A stretch of 27,710 bases of DNA, from contig MHXM01000042.1 of NCBI GenBank assembly GCA_001825565.1, forward strand, positions 1 through 27,710, written 5' to 3'. The notes below the pieces were generated by a model. The model was not told the DNA's origin and searched no databases. It was given only the letters and a program-made list of their open reading frames with translations. The position numbers and the translations under genes are program-made. The stretch is from Desulfuromonadaceae bacterium GWC2_58_13 (GTDB lineage: Bacteria > Desulfobacterota > Desulfuromonadia > Desulfuromonadales > Trichloromonadaceae). The first letter of the stretch is position 1. The number at the start of each line of letters is the position of its first letter. Shown piece by piece: positions 15,424 through 21,256 of the stretch.

Positions 15424-16782
15424 ATGGAACGTTTCACTTGCAATTACCGATTGTTGCTATTTCCGTTGTTGCTGCTGCTGCTGACTTCCTGTGCCAGCCT
15501 CGACCCGGCCGATGTCGATGTCCAGCTGCCGGAATCGGCACCACAGGCCAAAATAACGTCCTATTCGCAAGCGCTTAGAGAGCTTGGCCTGATGTCTGAG
15601 ATTTACGGTAGCAGCTTGGTCAAGATCCAGAGCAATCCAATTGGAGACAACACCGGAACATCCGGGTCAACGGGAGGAGAAATCCCCCGCGACATCACCG
15701 AGATGATCAAAAGCTCCCTGAACTCCATCGGTGGCAAAATTACCTTCATCCCCTACGATCCGGCTTTCATACAGAACCAGATTGTCACCGGCTATTCCAC
15801 TTTTGACAAAAAACTGATTCCCGATGTCGTTATCAGTGGCGGCATCACCGAATTTGATCGCGGCCTCGAGACCCGCGGCACGAACACCGATGCCGGTGTC
15901 GAAGCTTCATTTACCAATGCCCCCAAATGGACTCCATCCAATACGGCGAGCATTGATTACGGGGACTCGGATAAAATCGGCCTGGCACGCATTACTCTCG
16001 ACTTCAACCTACTCGACTTCCAGACCATGGCCGGGATTTCCCGCATGAACACCGTCAACAGCATGGAAGTGAGCAAGGGAATGGCAGAGCGGGAACTGGG
16101 CATCACCCTGTTTGGTCCCACCTTCGGCCGCAAGGGCTCGATTAAAAAGGTGCAGGGCAGGCATGCTGCCGTTCGTGTTTTGGTCGAAGCCAGTATGATG
16201 CAGGTGGTCGGCAAATATCTCAATCTCCCCTACTGGAAGCTGTTGGGCGAGGACACCCTTCCAGACGAAGTGGTCATGAGCGCCCTGTCCCAGGAATTTT
16301 ACAGCACCAGTGAACCGAAAAGAATTTCCAAAGCCCAGGAATGGCTGTTTCTGATAGGACACGACGTCCAGATCACCGGCTCTCTCGATTCGAAAACCGC
16401 TACCGCTCTTAATTCTTTCGATCCGACAATTTCGGTACAGAGTCCGGCCCTCAATTACACCACTTATGCAGCTTTGTTCCAGGCGATCCCGATCAAAAAT
16501 GAAACGCTGGGACGCCGGCAGCTCCTTGCCCAGATGTCCCGGACTGCGCCCGCGCCCGCGCCGACCCGTGCCGTGGAAAAACCTCGTGCCGTTTCCGCAG
16601 CCGCACCAGCTTCTGAACCAGCACCAGTCTCTTCACCGGCACCGGCACCGGCACCGGCTCCGAGCCGACCAGCTCAACCAGTTGCCCAAGCTGCGCCGGC
16701 CCCCACTACTCCGCCGGCGGCGGCACCAAGCACCGACAGTGGAACATCCATTGGCAGGAAACTAACCGAGCAGGAATGGTAA
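15424..16782 (+). CDS. CsgG-like outer-membrane lipoprotein with C-terminal peptidoglycan-binding-like segment
   Basis: The 452-residue lipoprotein has the lipobox LLTSC|A, with Cys23 lipidated. Residues about 45-270 resemble CsgG: a helix-strand start, DVVISGGITEFDRG as the core strand, then ARITLDFNLLDFQTM and a membrane-hairpin-like region. CsgG forms the secretion channel for curli subunits. Residues about 295-330 (SKAQEWLFLIGHDVQITGSL, DSKTATAL) resemble a peptidoglycan-binding helix bundle. The last 75 residues are a proline/alanine-rich linker ending in a short charged tail. Classical CsgG is about 275 residues and lacks these additions. AAGGGAT sits before the ATG at 15424; a TTG three bases earlier is less likely. 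I am fairly sure of the CsgG relationship, less so of the second domain. Confidence 0.75.
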   Translation: MERFTCNYRLLLFPLLLLLLTSCASLDPADVDVQLPESAPQAKITSYSQALRELGLMSEIYGSSLVKIQSNPIGDNTGTSGSTGGEIPRDITEMIKSSLNSIGGKITFIPYDPAFIQNQIVTGYSTFDKKLIPDVVISGGITEFDRGLETRGTNTDAGVEASFTNAPKWTPSNTASIDYGDSDKIGLARITLDFNLLDFQTMAGISRMNTVNSMEVSKGMAERELGITLFGPTFGRKGSIKKVQGRHAAVRVLVEASMMQVVGKYLNLPYWKLLGEDTLPDEVVMSALSQEFYSTSEPKRISKAQEWLFLIGHDVQITGSLDSKTATALNSFDPTISVQSPALNYTTYAALFQAIPIKNETLGRRQLLAQMSRTAPAPAPTRAVEKPRAVSAAAPASEPAPVSSPAPAPAPAPSRPAQPVAQAAPAPTTPPAAAPSTDSGTSIGRKLTEQEW

Positions 16783-16786
16783 CCAG

Positions 16787-17098
16787 ATGATTCGCGCCAC
16801 CCTAATGCAAAATTACTGGCGGTTTCTGATCTGGACCCTGTGTCTGTTCCCCGTTTCAGCCTGGTGTGGCAACCGGGTCATGGTTGAAAAACGGGTGCAG
16901 GAACTTGCCGAACTGAACCAGCAGTTGCTTGACCAGGAGTCCGAAATCCCCAAAGATGGGCATCTCGAACTCAAAGCCCAGGTTCACTACGGTGCGGATG
17001 GCTCGCTGGATCTTCGGGTCTACAGCAGAAAATTCTCGACCATAAGTGAAGAACCTATTCAGTTTGAGGGAAAACGTACTCAACTGCTCTCGGATTAG
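16787..17098 (+). CDS. Small exported protein of unknown function in the fibre locus
   Basis: I do not recognise this 103-residue protein. It has a hydrophobic signal segment (FLIWTLCLFPVSAW, cleaved near AWC|GN). A helical heptad-like stretch follows (VEKRVQELAELNQQLLDQE), then a beta-strand-rich end (LELKAQVHYGADGSLDLRVY). It starts four bases after the CsgG-like stop codon and is followed 12 bases later by the LPP20-like gene, so it is co-transcribed. Its size and export would suit a chaperone or gate protein such as CsgE or CsgF, but I see no convincing sequence match to either. Confidence 0.6.
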   Translation: MIRATLMQNYWRFLIWTLCLFPVSAWCGNRVMVEKRVQELAELNQQLLDQESEIPKDGHLELKAQVHYGADGSLDLRVYSRKFSTISEEPIQFEGKRTQLLSD

Positions 17099-17110
17099 GA
17101 GGATCGTTTC

Positions 17111-17848
17111 ATGCTCCCGAACAGAACTGCAAGTTTCGTCATTTTCGTGGTCTGCCTGTTTCTGTCCACCTCATCGGCATGGGCTGGGAACAAGCGTATC
17201 ATGAGTGTCAAGGCCGCCAAGGTAATGGCTGAGCGGGCTTTGGTTGAATCGGTTTACGGCCTCAAGTTACGTGCCGAAGAACGAGTTGAAGACATGGTGG
17301 CCGCCAGCTTCATCGGCAATACCGAATCGAAAACCTCGGCCCAGATCAAGGGCATCACCTTTGAAGAGGTGGTTTACGATGCCACCCAGGATATCGCCCA
17401 GGTTACCGCGTCGGTCAGAGTGCCGCAAATCACCAACATCGACGGGGTGACTGTCGAACTGAAGGACAAGCTGTTCCGGCGGGTGGGCTTCGCGACCTCC
17501 ACCCCTTCGGCGGCCGGCCCGCTCCAGGCCCTGCGAGCAGCGGAACTCGACGCCTACAAAGAACTGATCAAGCAACTGGTCGGCTTCGAACTCGAAAGCC
17601 ACACCACCGTTGAAAACTTCATGCTGACCTCCGACCTGGTCAAAACCAAGGTCATGGCAACCCTGTTCATGGCTCAGCTCACCGAATACGGCTGGACCCC
17701 GGAAGGGGATGCTTACGTGAAAATGCAGCTGAACCTCAAGGAAGCATCGGAGATTCTCGGGCAGAACCTGATCACCGACAGCGAAATCATCGAGGTCGAA
17801 GGGCAGGGCGCGCAGACCGACGATTTCACCAAAGCTAACGGCCAGTAA
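17111..17848 (+). CDS. Exported protein with two LPP20-like domains
   Basis: The 245-residue protein has a signal peptide cleaved near AWA|GN and no lipobox. Two similar alpha/beta segments follow. The first (about residues 35-115) runs AAKVMAERALVESVYGLKLR, then TFEEVVYDATQDIAQVTASV. The second (about 135-215) runs AAELDAYKELIKQLVGFELE, then YVKMQLNL. This pattern, helix A-x-x-x-A-x-x-x-L-x-x-x-[IV]-x-G then two strands, is that of the LPP20 family, which includes Helicobacter LPP20 and Vibrio FlgP-related envelope proteins. AGGAGG precedes the start. Its place in an operon with a CsgG-like channel suggests a periplasmic or outer-membrane accessory part of the secretion machine. Confidence 0.65.
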   Translation: MLPNRTASFVIFVVCLFLSTSSAWAGNKRIMSVKAAKVMAERALVESVYGLKLRAEERVEDMVAASFIGNTESKTSAQIKGITFEEVVYDATQDIAQVTASVRVPQITNIDGVTVELKDKLFRRVGFATSTPSAAGPLQALRAAELDAYKELIKQLVGFELESHTTVENFMLTSDLVKTKVMATLFMAQLTEYGWTPEGDAYVKMQLNLKEASEILGQNLITDSEIIEVEGQGAQTDDFTKANGQ

Positions 17849-17876
17849 GCCACCGCCCCTCGATGGGAGAATCACG

Positions 17877-18170
17877 ATGAAAACCCGACAGCACAATGAA
17901 CGAATCAAATTTTTCGGGCTCGGCCTGCTGGTAGCCCTTGCAATAATGCTGCTGGCCGGAGCGACGGATGTCGGACCGCCCAGTTACGGCAGATATCAGA
18001 TTGCATCCTGGGGCACTGAATTTGGCTCCAAAGGCGGAGGATTTGGTGTGTTCATTGCCGATACCGCAACCGGTGAAACAAAAATGGTCTACAGCCGCGT
18101 TTTTGGCGAAACCGGTAACGGCGAGATAAAAAAAGACGAGTTGGGCAAAACCTTTTTTTCCATTAAATGA
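17877..18170 (+). CDS. Small membrane-anchored protein of unknown function
   Basis: The 97-residue protein has one hydrophobic segment (about residues 12-27, a signal or anchor). The glycine-rich exported domain that follows includes GRYQIASWGTEF and GVFIADTATGETKMVYSR, then a lysine-rich end. The GVF-x-x-DT-x-TG-x-[TV]-K pattern is common in short beta-sheet domains that bacteria use with surface or sensor proteins; I cannot assign a family. GGGAG eight bases upstream supports the start. It lies 28 bases after the LPP20-like gene, in the same direction. Confidence 0.55.
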   Translation: MKTRQHNERIKFFGLGLLVALAIMLLAGATDVGPPSYGRYQIASWGTEFGSKGGGFGVFIADTATGETKMVYSRVFGETGNGEIKKDELGKTFFSIK

Positions 18171-18195
18171 GCTCACCTGAACACAGGAGAAAGTC

Positions 18196-18885
18196 ATGAT
18201 TCCATCCCGCCGGCTTTTATCCGTCCTGTTCCTGGTCGTCTTGCTGGTCGGAGTATGGGCCTGCCAAGGGGCCTCTGAAGTCAACACAGTGACCGACTGC
18301 ACGCATGGCAGCGGTACGCTGAAAACCGAAAACCGCGAACTCCCCCCCTTTCATGCCCTGGATATCGACGGGGCCTTCAGCGTCACCATCACTTGCCAGC
18401 AGGAGCAGGAACTATCCGTTTCGGCCGACGACAATCTGCTGCCCCTGATCACTACCGAGGTGCAGAATGGAACCTTACGGATAACCACCCGCAAGCCGAT
18501 CTGCACCAGCAACCCGCTGACGGTCACCATGTCGGTAGCGACCTTGGAGAGCATCAAATCGGGCGGAGCCAATGGTTTTTCGATAACCGCGCTGAACAGC
18601 CCATCCCTGAAAGTGAACCTGTCTGGGGCCGGCAACATGTCCGTTGAGGGAAAAACCAAGGATCTCGCCGTTGTCCTTGAAGGCGCATCAGAAATTCATG
18701 CCAGCGAGCTTCGCGCAGTTCAGGTTGATGTCTCGATCAGCGGGGCAGGGTCGGCCGAGGTGTTCGCCAGCGAAGCCCTGAATGCCGAAATCTCCGGGGT
18801 TGGCGACATCCGCTATGGCGGACAGCCCGCCAAGGTTGTCCGCAACATCACCGGATGGGGCACGGTCGCCCCTCTGGGCGAGTAA
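18196..18885 (+). CDS. DUF2807 (GIN domain) lipoprotein, adhesin-like
   Basis: The 229-residue lipoprotein has the lipobox VWAC|Q at Cys23. The mature part matches the DUF2807 head domain, a right-handed beta-helix of short repeats. The entry motif is FHALDIDGAFSVTIT, and later turns include LNLSGAGNMSVEG-like (here VNLSGAGNMSVEG), VSISGAGSAEV and ISGVGDIRYGG. Such domains are thought to act in surface adhesion or as putative auto-transporter heads, but a tested function is lacking. AGGAGA precedes the start, and it is followed directly by a strong terminator. It closes the locus and may be an anchor or matrix partner for the repeat protein. Confidence 0.85.
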   Translation: MIPSRRLLSVLFLVVLLVGVWACQGASEVNTVTDCTHGSGTLKTENRELPPFHALDIDGAFSVTITCQQEQELSVSADDNLLPLITTEVQNGTLRITTRKPICTSNPLTVTMSVATLESIKSGGANGFSITALNSPSLKVNLSGAGNMSVEGKTKDLAVVLEGASEIHASELRAVQVDVSISGAGSAEVFASEALNAEISGVGDIRYGGQPAKVVRNITGWGTVAPLGE

Positions 18886-18893
18886 TCGGCTAG

Positions 18894-18921
18894 AAAAGCC
18901 GGCCTTTTGGCCGGCTTTTTT
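18894..18921. terminator. Bidirectional intrinsic terminator ending the fibre locus
   Basis: AAAAGCCGGCC and GGCCGGCTTTT form a perfect 11-bp stem with a TTTT loop and a T-run on the plus strand; the flanking A residues give a T-run on the minus strand too. It ends the DUF2807 gene and lies at the 3' end of the minus-strand superoxide reductase remnant, whose stop codon begins at its last base. Confidence 0.9.
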
Positions 18922-19132
18922 CATGCTTCCGGGACCGGCATCACATCCAGCCGGCTCTCCCATAATCCATGAAGATTGCAATTGGCCCGCGCTATCAGGG
19001 TGACTGGCTTGTCGAGCCGGACATAAAGTGTCGCTTTGGCCATCGCCACACCCTGCCGGCCAGCAATGTTCCGCCAACCGCCAGAGATCTGGCAATCAGG
19101 AATTCACGCCGCTCACCTCTTTTCTTCATCGC
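18921..19132 (-). pseudogene. Remnant of a Tat-exported superoxide reductase (neelaredoxin type)
   Basis: A strong ribosome site (GAGGAGG, minus strand) and an ATG at 19132 start a clear twin-arginine signal peptide, MKKRGERREFLIARSLAVGG. The frame then runs into unrelated sequence. In another frame, from about 19056 to the stop at 18921-18923, the DNA encodes KATLYVRLDKPVTLIARANC, then NLHGLWES. That is the C-terminal end of superoxide reductase with the Cys and His iron ligands of the CNxHGLWE motif (Cys codon 18978-18980, His codon 18969-18971). About 80-90 residues, including the other histidine ligands, are missing between the two parts and a frameshift is present, so the protein should be inactive. 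The assignment rests on this motif. Confidence 0.72.
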
Positions 19133-19235
19133 GCCAAGCCTCCTCTTCCGAAGTTGTTTCCTGACATGAACTATAAAAGAGCTGTCCAACAGTCAAGAAT
19201 GTCACCTGAAAAAAACCTTGCACACAATTGATTCC

Positions 19236-19266
19236 TGCTATATTGTTATATCCATATAAGTGGAGG
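19236..19266 (+). promoter_or_regulatory. Extended -10 promoter, palindrome and RBS for the candidate selenoprotein
   Basis: TGCTATATT (19236-19244) is an extended -10 element, with a weak TTGCAC at 19218-19223. A perfect palindrome TTATAT-cc-ATATAA (19246-19259) covers the expected start site, the right place for a repressor. GGAGG (19262-19266) lies six bases before the ATG at 19273. Confidence 0.5.
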
Positions 19267-19272
19267 TTGCCA

Positions 19273-19443
19273 ATGGATTTTCTCGGCATTTTCGGTGTAC
19301 TGGTCATCTGGTATGTTATCAATCGTTGGATTCTACCTCGTTTGGGGGTGGATACCTGACTTTCCAACAGCTGCAGCCTTCCCGGGCGGAAGGACAAAAA
19401 ACCGGAAAACGATTCGGACAGTACGAAAAACGGCGGCCATTAG
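19273..19443 (+). CDS. Candidate tiny membrane selenoprotein (in-frame UGA as Sec29)
   Basis: From a strong GGAGG site, the ATG at 19273 opens 28 codons: one membrane helix (MDFLGIFGVLVIWYVI), then NRWILPRLGVDT. A TGA follows at 19357-19359. The same frame stays open for 27 more codons (LSNSCSLPGRKDKKPEN...) to a TAG at 19441. A hairpin with a G-containing apical loop starts 17 bases after the TGA, where bacterial SECIS elements lie. The second stop lies inside a strong terminator, so the transcription unit fits the longer frame. Read through, the 56-residue protein has U29 and C34 on the hydrophilic side, a possible redox pair. If TGA is a stop it is a 28-residue membrane peptide. The neighbours are oxidative-stress genes. 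I cannot name a family. Confidence 0.55.
19357..19408 (+). promoter_or_regulatory. SECIS-like hairpin after the in-frame UGA
   Basis: CCTTCC (19377-19382) and GGAAGG (19388-19393) enclose a five-base loop CGGGC, with the first loop G 25 bases after the TGA. TTTCC (19361-19365) can pair with GGAAA (19404-19408) as a lower stem. Bacterial SECIS elements need a stem-loop with a guanosine at the tip about 16-37 bases past the UGA, which this meets. SelB recognition is not proven. Confidence 0.5.
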
Positions 19444-19454
19444 GCCGCCGTTTT
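19427..19454. terminator. Bidirectional intrinsic terminator
   Basis: AAAACGGCGGCC and GGCCGCCGTTTT form a perfect 12-bp stem with loop ATTA. The selenoprotein frame's TAG stop lies within it, and it also serves the minus-strand zinc-ribbon gene that ends at 19489. Confidence 0.9.
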
Positions 19455-19488
19455 AATTTCCCCCCAAGTGAAACTTCGAAACAATCCG

Positions 19489-19818
19489 TCACCTCAGCGA
19501 GGTGGCGCATCTGGGGCAGGTCAGCATGCTGGTGGACGGCACCTTATGACCGCAAGTCGGGCAGTTGAACCAATATTTACAGTATTTACACTGAGCTTCG
19601 GAGAGCCCTTGTTTTTTTTTGCACTTGGGACACTGACGATACATCTTTCGGCTATCCATGTAATCCTTGAACAGCAGACCGCACCGAGGGCAGGTTTCGA
19701 TATCCTTCTTGAGAATTTCCGCACCACAGCTCTGATTCGGACAAACGAATATCGTCTTACAGGCCTTGCACCAGAATTTTCCTTTCTGTTCTTCTTTGCA
19801 AATAGGGCATTTATCCAT
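19489..19818 (-). CDS. Cysteine-rich multi-zinc-ribbon protein
   Basis: This 109-residue protein contains eight C-x2-C or C-x4-C knuckles (CPIC, CKAC, CPNQSC, CPRC, CPKC, CKYC, CPTC, CPRC), 16 cysteines in all. That is enough for four zinc-ribbon sites, with little else between them. I chose the ATG at 19818, which has GAGGG upstream. A longer frame to 20088 overlaps the rubrerythrin gene and has no protein-like character before this point. It is probably a cytoplasmic metal-binding protein; nucleic-acid or protein binding is usual for such ribbons, but nothing fixes the function. It lies 176 bases downstream of rubrerythrin on the same strand and could share its transcript. Confidence 0.75.
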   Translation of the reverse strand: MDKCPICKEEQKGKFWCKACKTIFVCPNQSCGAEILKKDIETCPRCGLLFKDYMDSRKMYRQCPKCKKKQGLSEAQCKYCKYWFNCPTCGHKVPSTSMLTCPRCATSLR

Positions 19819-19994
19819 GATTTCCCTCATTTTCTTCTTATTCCGCACAGACACCGCCGCCGCAACACGCCCACGGTCTGCACCAACCTGCACCAACACC
19901 TGCAACCCCTTGAAGGGAATCTGGACCCTGAAAAACAGAAGGCTGAACAGCATTAGGCCACGCACCGGGCAACCCTGGCACGTTGGGGATAAAT

Positions 19995-20504
19995 TCAGTC
20001 GATTTTCTTGAACGCGCTTTTTGCTGCGTTGCAGATCGCGCAGGAACCGCCGGGTTCTCCTTCGAGCGTATGCCCGCAGACCTGGCAAACATAAAAGTCG
20101 ACCTCAATATTTTTGCCAAGGGAATCGAGGGCTTTCTGGTACAGTCCGGCATGAACCTTTTCCACGGCATTGGCAAACTTGAAGTTGCGTAGCGGCACCT
20201 GGTGTCTCTCGGCCTCGGCTTCCGCGATCATCCGCGGGTACATGAGGGTGAACTCATGGGTTTCCCCGCCAATCGCCGTCTTTAGATTCTCTGCGGTGCT
20301 GCGGATTCCTCCCAAGGCCCGCAAATGGGCATGGGCATGAACCGTTTCGGCCTCTGCCGCAGCCCTGAATAGCTTGGCGACTTGCAGGAAACCTTCCTGC
20401 TCGGCCTTTTTGGCAAAGGCCAGATAGGTACGATTGGCCTGGGATTCCCCGGCGAAGGCTTCTTGTAGATTCTTTTCTGTTTTGCTGCCACTCAGTTCGG
20501 CCAT
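19995..20504 (-). CDS. rbr: Rubrerythrin
   Basis: The 169-residue protein is a four-helix diiron domain followed by a rubredoxin-like domain, the standard rubrerythrin order. Helix motifs with iron-ligand glutamates are GESQANRTY (E20), E53-x2-H56 and E115-x2-H118, with further glutamates between. The C-terminal iron site is C140-x2-C143G and C155-x2-C158. In anaerobes it reduces hydrogen peroxide to water in the cytoplasm, taking electrons from rubredoxin or NADH-linked partners. AGGAGTG precedes the ATG. The promoter just upstream carries a Fur/PerR-like palindrome. The superoxide reductase remnant nearby suggests a once larger oxygen-defence group. Confidence 0.95.
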   Translation of the reverse strand: MAELSGSKTEKNLQEAFAGESQANRTYLAFAKKAEQEGFLQVAKLFRAAAEAETVHAHAHLRALGGIRSTAENLKTAIGGETHEFTLMYPRMIAEAEAERHQVPLRNFKFANAVEKVHAGLYQKALDSLGKNIEVDFYVCQVCGHTLEGEPGGSCAICNAAKSAFKKID

Positions 20505-20517
20505 CTGATCACTCCTT

Positions 20518-20570
20518 GTTAATAAATTTCAATAACTCTCAAATTCTACTTCACCGGGACAGACTGTCAA
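20518..20570 (-). promoter_or_regulatory. Rubrerythrin promoter with Fur/PerR-like palindrome
   Basis: On the minus strand, TTGACA (20570-20565) and TAGAAT (20548-20543) are 16 bases apart, a strong sigma-70 promoter with a start near 20536. GTTATTGAAATTTATTAAC (20536-20518) is a 19-base palindrome matching at 7 of 9 positions, lying on the start site. Its length and AT content suit a PerR or Fur family repressor, which commonly controls rubrerythrin. The regulator gene is not in the window. Confidence 0.55.
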
Positions 20571-20577
20571 TCTCCCG

Positions 20578-21231
20578 TCACCCCCTGAAGGCAATATCGA
20601 TATCCCGGGCTTTTCCGACCAGCACCAGAATATCGCTGTCCTTGATCACGTGCGTTGCCTTGGGAAGGGTATGAAAGTGCCCCGTAAGCACATCCTTGAT
20701 GCCAAGAATGGTGACATTGTATTTGCGGCGCAGATCGATTTCCACCAGGCTTTTTCCGACAAAACGCGCCGGGGGAGCCGCTTCGCTGATGGACAGATCG
20801 TCACTCAAGGGAAGAAATTCGAGGATGTTCGGGCTCGACAACCCCCGTGCGACCTTGATCGCCATATCCTTTTCCGGAAAGATGACCTCCGTCGCCCCGA
20901 TCTTTTCCAGAATTCGGCCATGGTCTTCCGACACGGCCTTGACCAGAATGCGCGGTACCGCTAATTCCTTGAGGTACAGGGTAATCAAGGTCGACAAGTG
21001 GGATCGGTCGCCGGTCGACACCACTACCGCGTCCATTTCGCCGATCCCCTGACCGACCAGAAACTCTTTGCTGCCCGCATCGCCAATGATGGTATAGCTG
21101 GAAAATTCCTGAATCCGTTTGATCTTCTCCCGGTTCAGGTCGACGGCAATGACTTCATGGCCGCTTTCGTAGAGGGCGCGGGCGACATGATATCCGAAAT
21201 TTCCCAGTCCGATAACACAAAACCGTTTCAC
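20578..21231 (-). CDS. Potassium uptake regulatory subunit (TrkA/KtrA family)
   Basis: The 217-residue protein has an N-terminal RCK domain with the dinucleotide-binding GLGNFG (residues 8-13) and an acidic residue at the end of strand 2 (D31). A C-terminal TrkA-C domain follows (about 140-217). A single RCK/RCK-C unit of this length is KtrA-like; E. coli TrkA has two. It sits on the cytoplasmic face of the channel protein and gates it with bound nucleotide (ATP/ADP or NAD in the family). The gene starts 25 bases after the channel gene, forming a two-gene operon. Confidence 0.93.
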   Translation of the reverse strand: MKRFCVIGLGNFGYHVARALYESGHEVIAVDLNREKIKRIQEFSSYTIIGDAGSKEFLVGQGIGEMDAVVVSTGDRSHLSTLITLYLKELAVPRILVKAVSEDHGRILEKIGATEVIFPEKDMAIKVARGLSSPNILEFLPLSDDLSISEAAPPARFVGKSLVEIDLRRKYNVTILGIKDVLTGHFHTLPKATHVIKDSDILVLVGKARDIDIAFRG

Positions 21232-21256
21232 GAATGCGACCTCCCGTATCTGACCA

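Noticed and set aside
19260..19568. A 102-codon plus-strand frame overlapping the candidate selenoprotein
   Set aside because: It starts within the RBS region, runs through the terminator and into the zinc-ribbon gene, and shows no protein-like pattern.
19818..20088. N-terminal extension of the zinc-ribbon protein into the rubrerythrin gene
   Set aside because: It overlaps the rubrerythrin C-terminus in another frame and is arginine-rich without protein-like features; the ATG at 19818 has an RBS.
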